Origin: Amphiura filiformis
Taxonomy: Eukaryota > Echinodermata > Ophiuroidea > Amphilepidida > Amphiuridae
Assembly (NCBI RefSeq): GCF_039555335.1
Contig: NC_092628.1
Coordinates: 38,400,965 to 38,464,964 of the forward strand
Length of the DNA stretch: 64,000 bases
Reading direction: 5' to 3'
Part shown: piece by piece, positions 57,291 through 64,000 of the stretch
Layout of the letters: the number at the start of each line of letters is the position of its first letter
How positions within the stretch are numbered: position 1 is the stretch's first letter
Made by a program: the position numbers and the translations under genes
Notes under the pieces: model-generated
Database searches by the model: none
The model's input: the letters and a program-made list of their open reading frames with translations, nothing else
What the model was told of the DNA's origin: nothing

Positions 57291-59275
57291 AGTACCATCG
57301 CACACAGTTTGTCCTGAATGTCATGGTAACATTGTCGTAAGAAACCGCCCATCATTTCCTGTTGTCTAAATTTTATACGGATGTAGGACCATACGTTGGG
57401 GCACTCTAAAATGGTCAGTGTGATAATGAAGCTTGCATAATGAAATAAACACAAAATGGCGAGACCTTCTTCTACGATCCAGATGAAAACAATCGGCATT
57501 TTTTTTCACGTAACCTCAACAACGGTGTTTTCAACAAACTATCACTTATAACATAGTGTTTAGTGGGGTATCCTTCCAGTCAAGAGCGGAAGTCTACAAC
57601 GCGCAATATGCTGACATAATAAGGTCTTGCGTACAGAGAACAACTGCTTAGCAGCACATTGTACTACTGGCCATCTCAATAATATGAGAGTACAAGAGGT
57701 TTGAAACCAAATGTAAAGAAGCATGCACTTTCATAACAGATCAACCAAATAAGTAGATTAAGCATGTTTGTAATGTGGGCGGTTGTAAGGAAGGTTACCT
57801 CACTGTAGATGGCAACGAAAAACTGAAAAGACCAATGTGCGCTGCTCCTCATGTAGCTTCATGTAACCGAAAAAGGGTATGCCACAGACTGGCCTGTTGT
57901 CCGAACACACCAGTGTATGGAAACAAACAAACAAACAAACAAACATTGCATGCATCACGCACATCTTAAAAAGACAAGCAACCAACATGAAAATCAAGGA
58001 ACCACAGAATGTGGAAGTCACAGCGATAAACAACACGAAGCTGTAGGTGGTGAGTGCAGTAGTAAATAACAGCTTACCTACTGCAGACGTCCAAGTGGGC
58101 TACCTAGTTGAGATTCGGGAGAAGACACATCTTCTGTATATAGTTGGCTGTAAGAAAAACAGTAACGTCGCAAAATATTATATACCACAGCTGGAATTTT
58201 GGCACTCATTCGCCCTTGTGGTATAGACTTGGTCTATCTGTGTGAACTTCAGGGAGAATTGTGAATTAGACTCGCTGGTTTTACTGGGTGGGACGATCAA
58301 GCTAGTCGAATACATAATTGGACCGTGTTCTTTTCATCATCGTCCCCTTGAATCACTGAAGAATGAAAAGGTCATTCATAAACCAGGTAATTGAGATGAG
58401 CGGTAAATTAGCGGTATTCGATGCTATTGTTATAAAATCAATAACATGGTTTATAAAAAAACCTAATCCAGTTACGATCAATGTAATCGGTGACCAAAGT
58501 AACTGACCACTTGAGCAAAGCATTTGAAATTGGCCACCACAAATTGCTTTTTCAATGCACGATCGATCGCAGGGTCAAGCTTCTTCCGTCCAGGTCTATG
58601 AATTTCATCGGGTAGCTAAGGGAGCTAGGCTTGTTTCGTCCAGGGTCCAGGCAGCTGTATCGGGTCTAAAACGCAACTGTCCCTTACACATGGGAGTCAG
58701 CCACTCAGGTGTTTCTGTTCTTGTTGAGAACATTCTGCAAGCCTCCACAAGACGCATCTTATTTCCAACGTCTGCGCTATCTTGGCTATGACCGATCATG
58801 TGACCTCCACCCATACCTAAAAATCAGGTAGGGCCTATGTAATGGAAGTGCCGGGGCAAAGCTTTTAGTAGATAATGTGGACTTTGCGACATTTCAAGTG
58901 TATAAACGCCCATGAAATTTGTGGTAACCGTGCTTTGAAACGAAAACTGCATGGTACGAGAGCACAATCTCATATTTCTTGCTACCAGTTTGTGATTCGT
59001 TGTTGAAGTGTCATGTCTTTCTGCTAATTTCAACCAAATACGGTTAAATGCCGACTGCAATCCGCACAAGAAAAAGTCCTCGCTTTATCTGACGTTTGGT
59101 TTTCTACTCTGGTTTTCTACGGTATGCAAGGCTATTGTGGCCGGATTTATGGGATTTCGGACGAAGATACAAGAGTGGTATAAACCTGAAAAGGAGAGAA
59201 GAAAACCCAGCTTGCTCGCGTCTCTTGAAGCTCATTTTTCAATATCCAAGAACATATGCGGGAGGCGGCAAATGA
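57291..59275. other. Stretch without a supported gene
   Basis: Holds an (AAAC)n microsatellite (57925-57947). 59008-59292 has an open frame with a hydrophobic stretch (YLTFGFLLWFSTVCKAIVAG) just before the DUF3987-like coding block, and could include an earlier part of it, but I recognise nothing firm. Confidence 0.35.
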
Positions 59276-59297
59276 GGGCAAACCTCATTTGAGGAAC

Positions 59298-60729
59298 TGC
59301 ACACTGTACTCACTAACAACGGAGGGCTGGTAATGGCTATGTACGGTAAGTTATTTTGGCAATCCCTGGATGTTAACAAACCAGCTGGTTGTAGCATGGA
59401 CCGTAAGATACTACTGAAGCTTATGGGTACAGCTGGGAGATAAGCTATAGATCCGTCAAAGGGATTTCTCACCAGAACGTGTTTGAACATCGCAGGCTTT
59501 AGTCAACCCCTTTTTGTCATTGAGTTAATAAACAACAACGACGCTGATGGTTTCACCCGAGGGTTTCACCGAGGTATGTAAAGATCAAGAAAATTTGAAA
59601 ACATTGAAAGTATTTACGACTATGGACCCAATTTGAGAAGATTTTGAAACTATTAAAATAAGGAGAGGCCGGTGATTATGCGATGTGCAGTTTTCAAAAT
59701 TTCGTTTCCACTGAAATTCTTGAATAATTTCAATTAGTTTAAAAGTGTCATGTTTTGTTAACAACGATTGGTGACTTTTTGACCAAAAACAAAGAAGAAA
59801 AACTATAAGAAAGACCATAAAACAAAAACAATGAAACAAAATCCGGCCTTCAAAGAGGAAGCGGCGGGGACGTCAAACATTTTGTTCTTTTACTTGGCCT
59901 TATTTATAATGATATTATAGATTGCATTATATATATAGTTGTATTTTTTTATTTATATTTTGTTAACATTACAGGCAAGCTACAAATTCGATGACCTGCA
60001 GATACCCGTTCCTGATGATATAGCCCCATAATTATTACTTGCAATGCATGGGTGCGATAATGAAGAATACAAAGATCTACCACCTGCCATATACACGTTC
60101 AGTGCAGAGGCTCTCGCTGTCTTTGCCTCACAGCACGACGAATATATCCAGCGTAAAGATGACATCCCAGATGATGATCAAAGACGTGAAATTCTATCTA
60201 AAGCAATTGGGCAACTTGCCCGTATGTGTGGGGTGTTACATGCAATGGAACGAGCCTTTGGAGTTGCTGATGACAACGAAGACTTGGACGTCAATACTTG
60301 GGAATTTGATATAGACGAATCCTCCTGCCGAAAAGCAGTACTAATTGTGGATTACCTTGTTGTACAAAAATTCTGTCTGATGCCCCCTGAGATAAAATTC
60401 ATATTCAAGGATTTCGGTAAAAATCAAGAAGACGCTCGGGCTCGAAAGCACAAAAGGGCTCAAGTGTAAAATAACTCCAAGTGCAACTGTTCAAGCAAGA
60501 TTGTTGATAGCACCAAAGAAAAATGGAAAGGGGGAGAACACAACTTCAAATGTCACGCAGTTCCTTGCGAAGCTATCCGATGTTGGGTTTGGTCACATGG
60601 AGATGGAGAAGAATAGGAAAACTAATATGTTCTGTAAAAGAAAGTGGTAAGATTTGGAGGATAAGCAGCTAAGTATAATAAAGAAATTGAAAGTAGATGA
60701 AGACAAGTATAAATTGTTCTTTGCTTAAA
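59298..60729 (+). pseudogene. DUF3987 (primase/helicase-like) gene remnant
   Basis: First block (59298-59576): FEELHTVLTNNGGLVMAMYG, PAGCSMDRKILLKLMGTAGR, TCLNIAGFSQPLFVIELINN and NDADGFTRG, as in the middle of DUF3987 proteins (SMDRK..L, NIAGF.QP.F). A GTATGT donor-like site follows. Second block (about 59974-60729): LPPAIYTFSAEALAVFASQH, DDQRREILSKAIGQLARMCG, VLHAMERAF, then VQKFCLMPPEIKF and a C-terminal IAPKKNGKGGENTTSNVTQF. The GQLARMCGVLHAME helix is the family's conserved C-terminal signature. The frame is not continuous, with a few breaks, so it looks like a decayed gene. Known relatives are phage, plasmid and scattered eukaryotic proteins; whether this one belonged to a host gene or a mobile element cannot be said. 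Confidence 0.55.
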
Positions 60730-61119
60730 AAGGACAGCATGATGCAGTCATGTCTACAGTAGAATTCATCTCGACCTTTGCAGGACTTAACCCCATTAAA
60801 AGCTATTAAACCAAGATAACACTCATTGAAACAGCTCAACTGATTAAATCGGATCTTCTCTGGTTGTGCACAAGTGACTGTTTTCATGTGCGATATCGCA
60901 ATAAAGCTGGTATTCATAGCTTCAGTTGGGTAACCGATTATAAAGGAAACGAAAGGAAACAATGTTATGTGTGGCTTTGTTCACGAAATCAGACAATGGC
61001 GTGCTTTTTGTAAACCAGCATTCTTGAAAATGAGCAACATAATGATTTTTGACTTAACACGGTTTGGAAATAATTTCTTCATATTTTTGGTGTTATCTGT
61101 CGTTTACATGTCCTTCCTA
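60730..61119. other. Gene-free stretch
   Basis: No feature recognised between the DUF3987 remnant and the 168-bp tandem duplication. Confidence 0.4.
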
Positions 61120-61430
61120 AAACACAAAAGTACGACCCTCTCCAAACACCTAAATTAGCTAAAAATTTAGGACATGTTACAAAACTATATTGTCTAGAAT
61201 TTTAGAAGAGTACTTTTAATATTGGCCGGTTATTTTTCACACAGCGACGTTAACTAGGCAATGTACTATTACCTATAACATTAACTAAAACACCAAAGTA
61301 CGAATATTTCCAAACATCTAAATTAGCTAAAAATTTAGGACATGTTAAAAACTATATTTTCTAGAACTTTAGAAGAGTACTTTTAATATTGGCCGGTTAT
61401 TTTTCACACAGCGACGTTAACTAGTCATAT
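61120..61430 (+). repeat. 168-bp tandem duplication
   Basis: The block taaattagctaaaaatttag through cacagcgacgttaactag occurs at 61151-61257 and 61319-61425 with about 95% identity. Confidence 0.85.
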
Positions 61431-61779
61431 CCCCATACTGTTAACGTAGGGCTATTTGTAAAGGTCACGCGTCAATGGGAGAGAGCACTGTGTATTGTGT
61501 ATAGGAAAACGGACAGTAACTGCAGTATGGGGAGAATAATATAGACATATTATACAGGTGCATCAAAATAAAGTATACAATTTAAAAAATGCCAATAGAT
61601 TGTAAAGTATAGGGTGCGCAGCTATAAGTTTCCCCCTACAGGCTAACATTTTTAAGTGCAGTTTTAAAATCTTATCACATCCTTTCATCATTTTCCTTGG
61701 GGAAAAGGGGGAAGTTTTGCTCTAACGAAGGCTCTTTTATAGGGCATGGTACACTAATTGCATCAATGAGCTATCACAT

Positions 61780-61860
61780 GACCGGTTAGCTCAATTGGTT
61801 AATGGTTAGAGCATCGTGCTAATAACGCGAATGTCGTGGGTTCGAACCCCATACTGGCCA
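61780..61860 (+). pseudogene. tRNA-Ile(AAU) with D-loop insertion
   Basis: 81 nt: as the good copies except for a 7-nt duplication (ggttaat) in the D loop and an A at position 2 that breaks a pair with C. Anticodon AAT kept. Probably non-functional. Confidence 0.7.
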
Positions 61861-62076
61861 GATGGTAAATTAATATTTTGTGTATTTTTATTTTTTCTTG
61901 TCTTTTTCTGTTTGTTTATTATGTTTCAATGTTAACAGGTAAAAACCTTTTAAGTGCAGTTTTAAAATCTGATTTAATCCTTTCATCATTTTCCTTGGGA
62001 AAAGGGGGAAGGTTTGATCTAACGAAGGTTCTTTTATAGGTCATGGTACACTAATTGCATCAATTAGCTATCACAT

Positions 62077-62150
62077 GGCCGGTTAGCTCAGTTGGTTAGA
62101 GCGTCGTGCTAATAACGCGAATGTCGTGGGTTCGAGCCCCATACTGGCCA
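62077..62150 (+). tRNA. tRNA-Ile(AAU)
   Basis: 74 nt with a full cloverleaf: acceptor GGCCGGT/ACTGGCC, D arm GCTCAGTTGGTTAGAGC, anticodon loop CTAATAA (AAT), T arm GTGGGTTCGAGCCCCAT, A73. No intron. First T run about 18 nt downstream serves as Pol III terminator. Identical to the copy at 62875. Confidence 0.95.
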
Positions 62151-62275
62151 GATGGTTAATTAACATTTTGTGTATTTTTATTTTTCATTTCTTCTTGTCT
62201 TTTTCTGTTTGTTTATATGTTTCAATGAATTCTAACGGAGGACGTTAATAACGCCTATTACCACATCATTTCCAT

Positions 62276-62640
62276 ATACTATCGAGGATTAATAAATAAA
62301 TTTCGGATTTATATAGCGCCTTTTTCCATCTAGATCTTGAAGGATTCAAAGCGCTGTAATTTCGCTGCCATGGTGAATCATCACAATCAGATCGCATCAT
62401 CTAGGCCAGTTGCAGCCGAACCTTAGGCGCATACCTATCCGCACTTAGATTGTAACATCCACCAATTATATGTGCAGCTCCCCAAATTCCATTGGGTGAA
62501 GGAAGTTTTTGATAACCAAACAACATTACTAATCACCGATTTTTTGAAAGCAGGAGGAAACCGGAGATCCCGGAGAAAACCTGCGAGAGCGAGCATGGAA
62601 TCGGGATAAAGCAAGTGCACATGAGTCCTGAACGTGATGA
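62276..62640. repeat. Dispersed repeat with ggaggaaaccggag core
   Basis: Starts at a 15-bp scrap of tRNA-Asp sequence (atactatcgaggatt, 62276-62290), then tttatatagcgcc and caaagcgctg, and near its end gaggaaaccggagatcccgg with agaaaacctgcgag. This kind of sequence is widespread in marine animal genomes as a LINE/SINE 3' region. Inserted between two tRNA-Ile units. Confidence 0.55.
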
Positions 62641-62874
62641 AACTTTGAATTCTGTTTTATTTTCTCTTTTGCTGACAAAAGACAAAATGCTGACTTTCTG
62701 TTTAAATTGTGACCCTTCATGTACATTTTGTTAACAGGTTAACCTTTTTAAGTGCAGTTTTAAAATCTGATTACATCCTTTCATCATTTTCTTGGGAAAA
62801 GGGGGGAGTTTTGATCTAACGAAGGTTCTTTTATAGGGCATGGTACACTAATTGCATAAATTAAGCTATCACAT

Positions 62875-62948
62875 GGCCGGTTAGCTCAGTTGGTTAGAGC
62901 GTCGTGCTAATAACGCGAATGTCGTGGGTTCGAGCCCCATACTGGCCA
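62875..62948 (+). tRNA. tRNA-Ile(AAU)
   Basis: Sequence identical to the gene at 62077-62150, with the same flanks; TTTT about 17 nt past the end. Confidence 0.95.
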
Positions 62949-63301
62949 GTTGGTAAACTAACATTTTGTGTACTTTTTATTTTTCATTTCTTCTTGTCTT
63001 TTTCTGTTTGTTTATATGTGTCAATGAATTCCAGGCGTTATTAACGCTTTAAATATTACCACATCATTTCCATATAACGCTCATTAGCGTGAAATGTATC
63101 AATAAGGTCTTTAGCACGTCATTTAAAAAAACTTGTTCAAAACTGAAAATGTTCTTGGTTTGAAGCTATTTTAAAACATAAAAATATAAATACACAAATG
63201 TTTGAAGAAAAAAGACAGTGTGTATTTCATATTATGCACAAAGGAGTTATTATTATGTAATTGTTCTTACGTGACAAATAGGGGAAAAAATAAGTAATAG
63301 T

Positions 63302-63373
63302 CTCCCCGACGGGGAATTGAACCCCGGTCTCCCGCGTGACAGGCGGGGATACTCACCACTATACTATCGAGGA
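63302..63373 (-). tRNA. tRNA-Asp(GUC)
   Basis: 72 nt on the minus strand: acceptor TCCTCGA/TCGGGGA fully paired (with a normal T-G pair), D arm TAGTATAGTGGTGAGTA, anticodon stem CCCGC/GCGGG around loop CTGTCAC, T arm CCGGGGTTCAATTCCCCG, G73. Opposite strand to the tRNA-Ile genes. Confidence 0.95.
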
Positions 63374-63690
63374 TTGACGTGATTAAACTTTCCTACAAAA
63401 CTAGTGATATAACTATATAGTATTGTAATAGACAAGTTAATCTTTTTAGCTCCTTTGATTTTTTTTGTATTTTCTCTTTTGCTAACAAAAGACAAAATGC
63501 TGACTTTCTGTTTAAATTGTGACCCTTCATGTACATTTTGTTAACAGGTTAACCTTTTTAAGTGCAGTTTTAAAATCTGATTACATCCTTTCATAATTTT
63601 TCTTCGGAAAAGGGGGAAGTTTTAAACGAAGGTTCTTTTATTAATTTTATAGGGCATGGTACACTAATTGCATAAATTAAGCTATCACAT

Positions 63691-63705
63691 GGCCGGTTAG
63701 CTCAG
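63691..63705 (+). pseudogene. tRNA-Ile stub, first 15 nt
   Basis: GGCCGGTTAGCTCAG, then unrelated sequence. The unit's upstream block is intact, so the tRNA was cut off by insertion or recombination at 63706. Confidence 0.8.
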
Positions 63706-63720
63706 AGGAAGGTGCGGGAT

Positions 63721-63844
63721 TGGCTCTTAGCAGAATTAGCGCTATTTTGCTAAAACTGCTATTAGCACGAAATTAGTGTATAGAGTCTATGAAAAATAGC
63801 GCTATTAGCACTATCCAAAAAAGCGTTAATTCTGCTAAGAGCCA
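63721..63844. mobile_element. 124-bp foldback element next to the tRNA stub
   Basis: TGGCTCTTAGCAGAATTA at the left is inverted at the right (taattctgctaagagcca). The following 150 bp is dense in gcgctaatagc/gctattagc words, reminiscent of the same element. Confidence 0.7.
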
Positions 63845-64000
63845 CTCAAGAATTAGCATTAATTAGCGTATTATTAGCGTCATATGCAATTGTGCTAAAT
63901 TTGAAAATAATCTAACTATAGGGAAAGTGCGCTATTAGCGCTAATAGCGCTAATAGCAATTAATAGCATGTCATATGCAATTGTGGTAAATTTAAAAAGA

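Larger units (their letters stand above)
61645..63710 (+). repeat. Tandem array of tRNA-Ile units
   Basis: Four units, each with an upstream block (tttaagtgcagttttaaaat ... catggtacactaattgcat) about 130 bp before the tRNA and a downstream block (acattttgtgtatttttatt ... tctgtttgtttat). tRNA starts are at 61780, 62077, 62875 and 63691; spacings 297, 798 and 816 bp. The larger spacing comes from insertions such as the 62290-62640 repeat and the tRNA-Asp segment. Confidence 0.85.

Noticed and set aside
1-64000. CRISPR array, operons, rRNA genes
   Set aside because: None seen; regular short direct repeats with unique spacers are absent and the gene structure is eukaryotic.
1-64000. LTR retroelements, Polintons or other capsid-bearing fossils
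   Set aside because: No integrase, protease, capsid or envelope-like reading and no LTR pair recognised; all reverse transcriptases here are of LINE or Penelope type.

Overview
This is AT-rich animal nuclear DNA with no bacterial-style gene organisation. Coding sequence is in short exons with GT..AG introns. About half of the window is recognisable mobile DNA: CR1/L2-like and RTE-like LINEs, Penelope-like elements with GIY-YIG endonucleases, mariner and Harbinger relics, and many MITEs. Pol III tRNA genes lie at the right end. The mix of repeats and the frequent octamer TAGGCCTA suggest a marine invertebrate, possibly an echinoderm or another non-vertebrate deuterostome. The species cannot be fixed from the sequence alone.

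Layout. 1-0.9 kb: 5'-truncated CR1-like LINE. 0.9-12.2 kb: about five diverged tandem copies of an AT-rich non-coding unit, with a 1.2 kb RTE-like LINE and several small elements nested in it; a further copy lies at 48.5-49.2 kb. 13.2-28.9 kb and 34.9-40.4 kb, both minus strand: two tandem paralogues of a five-exon short-chain dehydrogenase/reductase of the BDH1/HSD17B2 (SDR9C) type. All five exons can be placed by sight in both. Copy 1 (366 aa) has an uninterrupted reading frame but its second intron is swollen by about 9 kb of repeats (15.1-24.4 kb). Copy 2 (365 aa) has a 253-bp MITE inside exon 3 that brings in a stop. Comparing the paralogues gives empty sites for several MITEs, so those insertions postdate the gene duplication. 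29.3-30.8 kb (minus) and 43.4-45.2 kb (plus): two 5'-truncated Penelope-like elements, each ending in a hammerhead-ribozyme-like motif. 31.8-34.2 kb: an inverted repeat about 2.4 kb across with tRNA-like sequences. 41.7-42.1 and 56.8-57.3 kb: 3' ends of two LINE families with microsatellite tails. 47.5-48.1 kb: mariner-type deletion derivative. 49.7-54.9 kb: TTAA-flanked MITEs and a near-perfect 295-bp palindrome. 59.3-60.7 kb: remnant of a DUF3987 (primase/helicase-like) gene. 61.6-64 kb: array of tRNA-Ile(AAU) units with one tRNA-Asp(GUC).

The only clearly host functional genes are SDR copy 1, two or three tRNA-Ile genes and tRNA-Asp. The most informative biology is the recently duplicated SDR pair with independent MITE histories, the ribozyme-like ends of the Penelope-like elements, and the DUF3987 remnant. 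No single previously undescribed system can be claimed with confidence.
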